From: an uncultured Ruminococcus sp.
GTDB taxonomy: Bacteria > Bacillota > Clostridia > Oscillospirales > Acutalibacteraceae
Assembly (NCBI GenBank): GCA_951800855.1
Contig: CATOLC010000016.1
Coordinates: 1-12,297, forward strand
Direction of reading: 5' to 3'
Length of the DNA stretch: 12,297 bases
A program made the position numbers and the translations under genes. The notes beneath the pieces were generated by a model, which was not told where the DNA came from, made no database searches, and saw only the letters and a list, made by a program, of their open reading frames with translations. This document shows, in pieces, positions 1-4,840 of the stretch. The number at the start of each line of letters is the position of its first letter. Position 1 is the first letter of the stretch.

Positions 1-33
1 TAGGTATAAAATTTGATGATTTTATTTTTTACT

Positions 34-63
34 TTGAAATTAGATTATTTGATTTGCTATAAT
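34..63 (+). promoter_or_regulatory. Possible sigma-A promoter facing into the repeat gene
   Basis: TTGAAA at 34-39 and TATAAT at 58-63 with an 18-bp spacer. It points rightward, antisense to the end of the minus-strand repeat-protein gene. No plus-strand gene with a ribosome binding site follows, so it would make an antisense RNA or be fortuitous in AT-rich DNA. Confidence 0.4.
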
Positions 64-95
64 ATTAAAATTACAGAAGGTTTATTTTTTAATTT

Positions 96-449
96 TCATA
101 CTGTCCGTTTTTTGGGGGTCACTGCCGTCCGCTTAAACCCATTATCGGCCCAGATTTTTGCAACTGCTGGATCCGTAAAGCCATTATCGACCCAGCTGTG
201 TGCATCGTATGGACTCGTAAAACCATTATCGACCCAGGCTTTTGCAACTGCTGGATCCGTAAAGTGAGTATAGACCCAGCTGGATACATTGTATGGACTC
301 ATAAAACCATTATCGACCCAGGCTTTTGCAACTGCTGGATCCGTAAAGCCATTATCGACCCAGGCTTTTGCAACTGCTGGCGTCTTAAAGCCACAGTTTT
401 CCCAATCTTTTTTACTCTTTCCTCCGTATGTGTTATCATTTTTACCCAT
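96..449 (-). CDS. Short-repeat protein with 14-residue W-x3-GF-x2-P repeats
   Basis: This 117-residue protein has no signal peptide or membrane segment and is probably cytoplasmic. After a polar start (about 15 residues) it is almost entirely seven tandem 14-residue units of the form W-x3-G-F-x2-P-x2-A/V-x2, such as WVDNGFTDPAVAKA. Two unit types mix: 'TDPAVAKA' and 'SPY(N/D)xxS'. The periodic Trp, Gly-Phe and Asp/Ser-Pro positions suggest a short helix capped by D/S-P and ended by G, repeated as a solenoid or UBA-like helical array. The start is supported by AAAGGATG seven or so bases upstream of ATG and by a promoter at 514-541. I do not recognise a named family and assign no function; a binding scaffold is a guess. 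The last unit degenerates into a basic tail (TPKKRTV). Confidence 0.72.
   Translation of the reverse strand: MGKNDNTYGGKSKKDWENCGFKTPAVAKAWVDNGFTDPAVAKAWVDNGFMSPYNVSSWVYTHFTDPAVAKAWVDNGFTSPYDAHSWVDNGFTDPAVAKIWADNGFKRTAVTPKKRTV
139..390. repeat. Six tandem 42-bp repeats inside the repeat-protein gene
   Basis: Units start at 139, 181, 223, 265, 307 and 349, with a degenerate seventh from 391. The units at 223-264 and 307-348 are identical, and 349-390 differs only near its end. Units at 181 and 265 form a second, diverged type. The length is a multiple of three, so gain or loss of units keeps the frame. There are no spacers, so it is not CRISPR. Confidence 0.95.
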
Positions 450-513
450 AATAACATCCTTTCTTTATTGAAAATTCTCTATAGTTTTTAAAATATTTAT
501 AGTTATAAGATAT

Positions 514-541
514 ATTATAACATATTTTTGTATAAATTCAA
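514..541 (-). promoter_or_regulatory. Sigma-A promoter of the repeat-protein gene
   Basis: On the minus strand TTGAAT (541-536) and TATAAT (519-514) are separated by 16 bp, about 65 bases upstream of the ATG at 449. The remaining 542-720 stretch holds no gene that I can support. Confidence 0.6.
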
Positions 542-627
542 TCGCTTTTTAAAAAGGGTAGCAAAGAAAGCAAGGCAAGAAGCAAAACCTAATCACCAAG
601 AGTAATATACACAAAGAAAAATAATGC

Positions 628-645
628 AAAAAGGTCCAGAAGGAC
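628..645 (-). terminator. Weak possible terminator after the precursor-peptide gene
   Basis: On the minus strand GTCC-TTCT-GGAC (645-634) is followed by C and five T. The stem is only four base pairs, so this is tentative. It lies about 75 bases beyond the stop of the gene at 721-1272. Confidence 0.25.
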
Positions 646-720
646 ATTCGCCCCAGGAACACGGCATACATCTACACTCCGACAAGCTACATATGCAAAC
701 AGACAGGTTTAGAACCGGAA

Positions 721-1272
721 CTATTTTTTATATAAATCTTGCAGTTCTTTGGCGTTAGATTCAATTTTATCACCATAAATGGCCTGCCCCCACAGCTGAC
801 CAAGCTGGTAACCCGCACTCTGATATTTTCCGATTTTACTGTAACCACTCAAAAAGTCATCTAGACCGCCACCGGACACAGACTCCAGGCCGCCGTCAGG
901 TATCTGATCGGCTATAAGAGAAGACATAAATGCTTCAATATCTTCTTTATTTATAGCAACTTCAGTGTTCTCATTTTCGAGTTGTGCTTCAACAAAATTA
1001 GTTAAACTCTCCATAGTGCTGATCGAGGAGAATTCTTTTGCCAATTCTGGATTTGAATTGATTTTATACATGATATTGGCCAAAATTTCAAATTTAATGA
1101 AGTCTTCTAAATTATAGTCTGAGGTTAAAGATAAATTTTTACACTCTGATTTAGTAAAATTAAATCTATCTTTTTCGGAAACCAAATTTTTAAAATTTTC
1201 AGTTGATTTTTTATCCTCTCCAATTTTTTTTATAATATTTTGTATATAAAAAAAGTTCTCTTTCGTGCTCAT
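721..1272 (-). CDS. Nif11-type double-glycine leader precursor peptide
   Basis: This 183-residue protein looks like a precursor with a long Nif11-like leader. Residues about 70-135 follow the Nif11 pattern ('NPELAKEFSSISTMESL', then 'KEDIEAFMSSL') and end in LESVSGG, the double-glycine site cut by C39-peptidase/ABC exporters. The N-terminal 65 residues may be a second, diverged leader-like copy ('FNFTKSECKNLSL'). The predicted product, after GG at about residue 135, is 48 residues starting GLDDFLSGYS. It is rich in Gly, Tyr and Gln, has G-x3-G spacings and no cysteine, so a lanthipeptide is unlikely; an unmodified or differently modified peptide is more plausible. The ATG has AGAAGGG upstream and a perfect promoter at 1321-1349. 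No modifying enzyme, exporter or immunity gene is in the window. Function as bacteriocin or signal is inference. Confidence 0.7.
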   Translation of the reverse strand: MSTKENFFYIQNIIKKIGEDKKSTENFKNLVSEKDRFNFTKSECKNLSLTSDYNLEDFIKFEILANIMYKINSNPELAKEFSSISTMESLTNFVEAQLENENTEVAINKEDIEAFMSSLIADQIPDGGLESVSGGGLDDFLSGYSKIGKYQSAGYQLGQLWGQAIYGDKIESNAKELQDLYKK

Positions 1273-1320
1273 TTATAAACCCTTCTTTCTAAAATAAAAT
1301 CATTTTTCAACTACGCAACA

Positions 1321-1349
1321 ATTATAACATAAAATTTTATATATGTCAA
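1321..1349 (-). promoter_or_regulatory. Consensus sigma-A promoter of the precursor-peptide gene
   Basis: Minus strand TTGACA (1349-1344), 17-bp spacer, TATAAT (1326-1321): a perfect consensus match, about 50 bases upstream of the start codon at 1272. Confidence 0.8.
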
Positions 1350-1406
1350 ATATTTTTGCATTATTTAATCAAAAAATGAAAAGATAGTATATAGGAGGGG
1401 ATATAA

Positions 1407-2159
1407 ATGAAAAAAAATAGGATAAAAGAGATAATAAAAAATCCAAACAGATATAAAAATAAGAAGGATGAGAGAGAAGAAAATAAAATTACAGATAATT
1501 CCAGTTCGGGGAGTAAAATAAAAGATGTAGGCTCTGTAATAACTTGCTCGAAAGGTAAAAGAATTTATTGCATGACAATAATAGGGGAGATAGAGGGACA
1601 TAACATTTTACCTGAAGAAAATAAAACTACTAAATATGAGCACGTAATACCAAGACTTGTATCGATTGAAGAAGATTCTGAAATTGACGGTATGCTAATT
1701 ATTTTAAATACTGTAGGAGGAGACGTAGAGGCGGGGCTTGCAATTGCAGAGCTAATAGCGGGGATGAAAAAACCAACCGTTTCTTTGGTGCTTGGAGGAG
1801 GCCACTCAATAGGTGTACCTTTGGCGGTTTCGGCTAAGAAGTCTTTTATTGCTAAATCGGCAACTATGATGGTTCACCCTGTTAGGAGCGACGGAGTAAC
1901 AGTAGGAGTGCCACAAGCATTTGAATATTTTGAAAGAATGCAAAAGAGAATAACTTCTTTTGTGGCTGAAAATTCTGGAATTTGTGAAAAACGTTTTCAG
2001 AAACTTGTGATGAATACAGAAGAGTTAGTGATGGATGTGGGTTCAGTTTTGGATGGAGAAAAGGCGGTAAAAGAGGGTTTAATAGACCATGTAGGCTGTC
2101 TATCTGATGCTTTGGGATGTCTCTATGATATGATAGACAAAGAAAGACAAAAGTTCTAA
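1407..2159 (+). CDS. tepA: TepA/ClpP-family serine protease
   Basis: The 250-residue protein belongs to the ClpP/crotonase-fold protease group, closest in pattern to the TepA (YmfB) branch of Firmicutes. Visible hallmarks are the substrate-binding strand 'LNTVGGDVEAGLAIAELI' (about 100-117), the nucleophile in GGHSIGVP (Ser134) and the catalytic histidine in MMVHPVR (His157). The acidic third residue is not certain by eye. The first about 40 residues are a Lys/Glu-rich, probably disordered extension with no signal peptide, so it is cytosolic. TepA has been linked to protein translocation and degradation of signal peptides or small proteins in Bacillus; applying that here is inference. GGAGGGG lies 6-10 bases before the ATG. 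No partner ATPase gene is adjacent and I see no clear promoter or terminator. Confidence 0.85.
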   Translation: MKKNRIKEIIKNPNRYKNKKDEREENKITDNSSSGSKIKDVGSVITCSKGKRIYCMTIIGEIEGHNILPEENKTTKYEHVIPRLVSIEEDSEIDGMLIILNTVGGDVEAGLAIAELIAGMKKPTVSLVLGGGHSIGVPLAVSAKKSFIAKSATMMVHPVRSDGVTVGVPQAFEYFERMQKRITSFVAENSGICEKRFQKLVMNTEELVMDVGSVLDGEKAVKEGLIDHVGCLSDALGCLYDMIDKERQKF

Positions 2160-2300
2160 GTGATAATTGTTCTAATTTTTGTGTAGTTAAGCAAAATAAA
2201 CCACATAATAAACTATAAAAGTAGATTAAAAAAACTATAATAGGGAGTGCTCCTTGTGCAGATATAAGAAAATTCGCAGAAAGAGTACCATATTCTTGTA

Positions 2301-2329
2301 TTGACAATAGATAACATAAGGTATATAAT
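2301..2329 (+). promoter_or_regulatory. Consensus promoter of antisense RNA A
   Basis: TTGACA 2301-2306, 17-bp spacer, TATAAT 2324-2329: perfect consensus. Start of transcription would be near 2335. No plus-strand ORF with a ribosome binding site follows. Confidence 0.85.
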
Positions 2330-2345
2330 AAAAAGCAGTAGGAGC

Positions 2346-2364
2346 AAAACCGTTTAAAGAACGG
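2346..2364 (-). terminator. Weak terminator-like hairpin for toxin A mRNA
   Basis: On the minus strand CCGTT-CTTTA-AACGG is followed by TTTTGC, about 37 nt past the toxin stop codon. It is the same hairpin as the 5' hairpin of the antisense RNA. Five base pairs and a short T run make it weak. Confidence 0.35.
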
Positions 2365-2388
2365 CTTAGCCCCTTAAAGCAAATAGCT

Positions 2389-2437
2389 AAATAGCCGTTT
2401 TCACTTTTGCGGAGGAAAGACGGCTATTTCATTTTTT
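2389..2437 (+). terminator. Terminator of antisense RNA A
   Basis: AAATAGCCG (2389-2397) pairs with CGGCTATTT (2421-2429), followed by CATTTTTT. The 23-nt loop can pair further (TTTC with GAAA). Confidence 0.75.
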
Positions 2438-2511
2438 ATATGCTGTAAAACTAGATATATTATTAAAAAATATGTTAGAAAAAATCCAACTAAAATTAAT
2501 AAATCGAGCAT
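2401..2511 (-). CDS. Small hydrophobic peptide, predicted type I toxin A
   Basis: A 36-residue peptide that begins MLDLLILVGFFLTYFL, has one hydrophobic membrane-spanning segment (about residues 4-23) and ends in a polar tail with Lys26, Glu28 and a final PPQK. This is the build of membrane-acting type I toxins (TxpA, BsrG, Fst-like), though I do not recognise it as a member of a named family. ATG is preceded by GGGGGT with seven bases between. That Shine-Dalgarno pairs with an upstream CCCC arm (2515-2540). A promoter lies at 2582-2610, and antisense RNA A overlaps the 3' end. A second copy with the same layout lies 385 bp to the right. Membrane toxicity is inference from architecture. Confidence 0.72.
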   Translation of the reverse strand: MLDLLILVGFFLTYFLIIYLVLQHIKNEIAVFPPQK

Positions 2512-2514
2512 ATT

Positions 2515-2540
2515 ATCTACCCCCAATCTAAGGGGCAGAT
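2515..2540 (-). promoter_or_regulatory. Shine-Dalgarno-sequestering hairpin, toxin A mRNA
   Basis: In the minus-strand RNA, AUCU-G-CCCC pairs with GGGG-U-AGAU around an 8-nt loop, burying the GGGGG ribosome binding site three bases before the AUG. This is the usual way type I toxin mRNAs limit translation of the primary transcript. A second small hairpin, GTAGG/CCTAC, lies upstream at about 2556-2572. Confidence 0.65.
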
Positions 2541-2581
2541 TTAAGCCGTCCTCCGTAGGCTAAACTCCTACTACTCAAAGT

Positions 2582-2610
2582 AGTATATAATATTAAAATA
2601 CAAATTTCAA
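2582..2610 (-). promoter_or_regulatory. Promoter of toxin A
   Basis: Minus strand TTGAAA (2610-2605), 17-bp spacer, TATACT (2587-2582). The predicted untranslated leader is about 63 nt. Confidence 0.7.
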
Positions 2611-2681
2611 CATATTTTTATTGTATTATTAAAAAACTTTTCATGAACAAAAATTCGCAGAAAGAGCATCATATTTTTGTA

Positions 2682-2710
2682 TTGACAATAGATAACATAA
2701 GGTATATAAT
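2682..2710 (+). promoter_or_regulatory. Consensus promoter of antisense RNA B
   Basis: TTGACA 2682-2687, 17-bp spacer, TATAAT 2705-2710, in the same context as copy A. Confidence 0.85.
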
Positions 2711-2715
2711 AAAAA

Positions 2716-2822
2716 GCAGTAGGAGCAAACCCGTTTGAAAAGCGGTCAGCCTCCAGAAGAAATTAAGTAATATAAAAACCGTACTTTTGGTCGAGTGGCG
2801 GTTTTTATATTTTTGTATTTTT
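2716..2822 (+). ncRNA. Predicted type I antitoxin RNA B
   Basis: Defined by the consensus promoter at 2682-2710 and the terminator at 2771-2822. The first bases (GCAGTAGGAGCAAA) match RNA A. The 5' hairpin is kept with changed bases (CCGUUU/AAGCGG, 2731-2745), but the middle and terminator stem differ entirely, as expected if each antitoxin follows its own toxin. It overlaps the 3' end of toxin B. Confidence 0.68.
2771..2822 (+). terminator. Terminator of antisense RNA B
   Basis: Perfect 11-bp stem TATAAAAACCG (2771-2781) with CGGTTTTTATA (2799-2809), then a T-rich run. Confidence 0.75.
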
Positions 2823-2900
2823 ATCTATGGAGTCCACAGCAATATATATTATATAAAAATAAAATGCAAAGAAACGCATTAAAATGATAAAATCAAACAT
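2805..2900 (-). CDS. Small hydrophobic peptide, predicted type I toxin B
   Basis: A 31-residue paralogue in position, starting MFDFIILMRFFAFYFYIIY and ending in a polar tail with DSIDKNTKI. It keeps the M-x-D-hydrophobic start of toxin A but shares little else. An arginine at residue 9 inside the hydrophobic stretch is unusual and could place the membrane segment at residues 10-22. The Shine-Dalgarno AGGAGGT lies seven bases before ATG and is sequestered in a strong hairpin (2904-2927). Promoter at 2967-2995. Because the body has diverged while the flanks are nearly identical, the two copies may have been selected for different antitoxin specificity, or copy B may be decaying. Confidence 0.68.
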   Translation of the reverse strand: MFDFIILMRFFAFYFYIIYIAVDSIDKNTKI

Positions 2901-2903
2901 AAT

Positions 2904-2927
2904 ATCTACCTCCTTTAGGAGGCAGAT
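2904..2927 (-). promoter_or_regulatory. Shine-Dalgarno-sequestering hairpin, toxin B mRNA
   Basis: In the minus-strand RNA, AUCU-G-CCUCC pairs with GGAGG-U-AGAU around a UAAA loop, a 10-bp stem including one G-U pair. It buries the AGGAGG ribosome binding site. Relative to copy A the arms changed on both sides, keeping the pairing. Confidence 0.7.
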
Positions 2928-2966
2928 TAGCCGCCATTCATAGGCTAAACTCCTACTACCCAAAGT

Positions 2967-2995
2967 AGTATATAATATTAAAATATAAATTTCAA
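2967..2995 (-). promoter_or_regulatory. Promoter of toxin B
   Basis: Minus strand TTGAAA (2995-2990), 17-bp spacer, TATACT (2972-2967), identical in its boxes to the toxin A promoter. Confidence 0.7.
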
Positions 2996-3034
2996 CATAT
3001 TTTTATTGTATTATTAAAAAACTTTTCATGAACA

Positions 3035-3055
3035 AAAATTCGCAGAAAGAGTACA
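3035..3055. repeat. Truncated third copy of the repeat unit
   Basis: AAAATTCGCAGAAAGAG recurs at 3035-3051, followed by TACATAT, which resembles TACCATAT of copy A. The unit then breaks off. Confidence 0.75.
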
Positions 3056-3082
3056 TATGGCACTGCCCAACAATATTTATGA

Positions 3083-3111
3083 TTGACAGATTTAATATAT
3101 TATGATATAAT
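3083..3111 (+). promoter_or_regulatory. Consensus promoter of the serpin gene
   Basis: TTGACA 3083-3088, 17-bp spacer, TATAAT 3106-3111. Transcription would begin near 3118, leaving an untranslated leader of only about 20-30 nt. Confidence 0.8.
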
Positions 3112-3134
3112 TAAATTAAAATAAATAATAAAGG

Positions 3135-4259
3135 GTGATTTTTATTATAAAGCTTAAATATTTTAGTGCTTTTGCATTTGTTTTTGGGTTGCTCTCTGTA
3201 TTTTCTATGTTTAGTTTTAAAGCCAAGGGAAACAGTGAAAAGAATGAGAATGTGCCGTTTGAATTTAAACTTTTTAGTTTGGTTAATAAAAATAACAATT
3301 TTATGATTTCTCCGATAAGCGTGGAAATGGTTTTTATGATGCTTGCAAACAGCAATGTAACAGAAGATGCCAAAAATGAAATATTGAATGCATGGGGAGT
3401 AGATAACTTTGAAGCTTACCAAAAATGGGCATTTGATTTTCTCCTGCGTATGAAAGAAAAAAAGATAGTTGATATTAATAATTCTGTTTGGCTCAATACT
3501 GATTCAGGCATTGCATTAGATGCATTCAATGGTCGACCTTTTGATTTTTTTACAGAAAGATTTTTAGTTAATAGATTTAATGCTAAAAATAATATTAATA
3601 GTTGGATTTCGGAAAAGACTAAGGGGAAAATTCAAGGGATAGATATAGACGGGGATTTTTCTGCCGTTTTACTAAATGCGACCTACTTTAAAAAAGCCTG
3701 GGAATCTCCGTTTGGTAAGTATAGAACTCATGATGCTTCATTTAATAATATAGATGGTTCTATTACAAAAACTGCTTTTATGAGTCAAGATGGGGATTAT
3801 AACTTTTATGAGAATGAAGATTTTAGGATGGCTGAAATTCCATATGAAGGAAAAGAGTCAAGCATGTATGTTTTTGTACCAAAGCAAGGGAATATAGATA
3901 GTTTTGACTATAAATGGCTGGATGAAGGAATAAGGAATAAATCAGAAGCATATATTACTCTTAGTCTGCCGAAATTTTCAGTTAAGACGGATTTATGCCT
4001 TAACAAAGCGCTGAAAGCGTTGGGAATAGAAAGTATCTTTAAACCAAGTTCCATGTATTCGGGGCATAGCATATCGGATGTATTGCATAAAACGTATATT
4101 GATGTTAATGAGGAAGGAACTGAGGCTACAGCGATTACAGCAGCTATTGCGAAATGTTGTTTAGCTCCAAGTTTTGTAGTTAATAAACCTTTTGTTTATG
4201 TAATTAGAGAGAATACAAGCGGAAAAATATTGTTTATGGGTTCGCAATGTAAATTTTAA
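3135..4259 (+). CDS. Secreted inhibitory-type serpin
   Basis: A full-length serpin (374 residues from the GTG). Motifs in order: 'NSVWLNTD' (116-123), 'INSWISEKTKGKIQGI' (154-169), 'LLNATYFKKAWESPF' (179-193), 'YIDVNEEGTEATAITAA' (321-337) and 'NKPFVYVIRE' (350-359) with FMGSQCKF at the end. The hinge GTEATAITAA, with small residues at P15-P9, is that of an inhibitory serpin, which traps a protease by a suicide mechanism. Counting from the hinge puts Cys342 at P1; counting back from NKPF puts Cys341 there. A hydrophobic signal-like segment (about 8-26) without lipobox indicates export or membrane anchoring. The start is uncertain: GTG at 3135 overlaps the only ribosome binding site (GGTGAT, 3134-3139), and no in-frame ATG follows before the hydrophobic segment; ATT 3144 or ATA 3147 are better spaced. 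Target protease is unknown. Confidence 0.92.
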   Translation: MIFIIKLKYFSAFAFVFGLLSVFSMFSFKAKGNSEKNENVPFEFKLFSLVNKNNNFMISPISVEMVFMMLANSNVTEDAKNEILNAWGVDNFEAYQKWAFDFLLRMKEKKIVDINNSVWLNTDSGIALDAFNGRPFDFFTERFLVNRFNAKNNINSWISEKTKGKIQGIDIDGDFSAVLLNATYFKKAWESPFGKYRTHDASFNNIDGSITKTAFMSQDGDYNFYENEDFRMAEIPYEGKESSMYVFVPKQGNIDSFDYKWLDEGIRNKSEAYITLSLPKFSVKTDLCLNKALKALGIESIFKPSSMYSGHSISDVLHKTYIDVNEEGTEATAITAAIAKCCLAPSFVVNKPFVYVIRENTSGKILFMGSQCKF

Positions 4260-4337
4260 AAATAATAAATTAGTTTTTTAGTAGTTAAATCAAATAATAT
4301 TAAAGTTTATTTTTACAAAGTTAAAGAATTAGAGAAG

Positions 4338-4379
4338 GCTCCCCCAGAAAATAAGGAATTCTGAAGGGAGCTCTTTTTT
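4338..4379 (+). terminator. Strong terminator after the serpin, possibly bidirectional
   Basis: GCTCCC (4338-4343) pairs with GGGAGC (4366-4371) and CAGAA (4345-4349) with TTCTG (4359-4363), followed by TCTTTTTT. It sits between convergent genes; the reverse side has only a weak T run, so termination of the minus-strand operon here is less certain. Confidence 0.85.
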
Positions 4380-4461
4380 GAAAAATTTTTATATTCAACA
4401 AACTATAATTCAGTATACCACCAAAAAGTGAAAAACATTTTGGATATGATTTTTAAGTGTA

Positions 4462-4839
4462 TTATAAAATATTTTCTATGTGAGGGAATTCTGAATCACG
4501 GATTCCCTGAATTAAAATTTGAGCTCTGGCAATTTCATTTTGAAAAGTTGCATTATCCCCTTGAGATATAGATTTTTTTATTATTGCTAGGCTCGCTTCC
4601 ACTTCTTCGATTTGGTCATGTTGAACAAATATTGCCATCATAAACATATTGCTTTTCCAGAGCTCATAGAGTTGTTCGGATAGCTCTGTAAGCTTGTTTT
4701 TACTGTATTTTTTATTGCTTAGTGATGTTAAGATTTCATTTGATTCTGCAGCAACTTTATCTATGGCTATCATCTCGTATATGCAAAGACCTAAAACTAA
4801 AACTATAAAAGCCCCAACGATTATAAGTTTGTTTTTCAT
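4462..4839 (-). CDS. DUF4363 family membrane-anchored protein
   Basis: A 125-residue protein with an N-terminal membrane anchor (residues about 4-22, LIIVGAFIVLVLGLCIY) and a helical, presumably extracytoplasmic domain with the heptad-like pattern of DUF4363 proteins, including 'LWKSNMFMMAIFVQHDQIEEVEASL'. Function unknown. It starts one base after the stop of the DUF421 gene, and its ribosome binding site (AAGGAG) lies inside that gene's last codons, so translation is probably coupled. The pairing of DUF421 and DUF4363 is common in Clostridia, which supports a shared role in the cell envelope. Confidence 0.75.
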   Translation of the reverse strand: MKNKLIIVGAFIVLVLGLCIYEMIAIDKVAAESNEILTSLSNKKYSKNKLTELSEQLYELWKSNMFMMAIFVQHDQIEEVEASLAIIKKSISQGDNATFQNEIARAQILIQGIRDSEFPHIENIL

Positions 4840-4840
4840 T

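Larger units (their letters stand above)
2335..2437 (+). ncRNA. Predicted type I antitoxin RNA A
   Basis: A short RNA of about 100 nt is defined by the consensus promoter at 2301-2329 and a rho-independent terminator at 2389-2437. It begins with a small hairpin (CCGTT-TAAAG-AACGG, 2350-2364). Its 3' half is complementary to the last 12 or so codons and 3' untranslated region of the toxin mRNA from 2401-2511. This 3'-end overlap is the arrangement of RatA/TxpA-type and similar Firmicute systems. Exact ends are inferred from sequence signals. Confidence 0.7.
2269..2649. repeat. Tandem repeat copy A (toxin-antitoxin unit)
   Basis: Copy A begins with AAAATTCGCAGAAAGAG at 2269 and runs 381 bp to the next occurrence. 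Both ends are nearly identical to copy B: the antisense promoter block (2269-2349) and the toxin promoter block (2556-2649). The middle, with the toxin body and terminator, has diverged strongly in sequence but kept its layout. Confidence 0.9.
2650..3034. repeat. Tandem repeat copy B (toxin-antitoxin unit)
   Basis: Copy B starts with the same AAAATTCGCAGAAAGAG motif at 2650 and spans 385 bp. From 2941 to 3034 it matches 2556-2649 of copy A with only about two differences. Confidence 0.9.

Noticed and set aside
139..430. CRISPR array from the 42-bp repeats
   Set aside because: The repeats abut with no unique spacers and encode a continuous protein repeat.
198..491. Plus-strand ORFs across the 42-bp repeats
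   Set aside because: They stay open only because the repeat length is a multiple of three; they lack a ribosome binding site, while the minus-strand frame has one plus a promoter.
1356..1390. TTGCAT and TAGTAT as the tepA promoter
   Set aside because: The spacer is about 23 bp, too long for a sigma-A promoter.
1882..2307. Minus-strand 141-codon ORF opposite the tepA end
   Set aside because: Most of it is the shadow of tepA. Only its first part, beyond the tepA stop, shows a hydrophobic run, reported as a possible toxin relic.
4422..4442. CCAAAA/TTTTGG inverted repeat as terminator of the DUF4363 operon
   Set aside because: The stem is AT-rich and no T run follows on the minus strand; the GC-rich hairpin at 4338-4371 is the better candidate.
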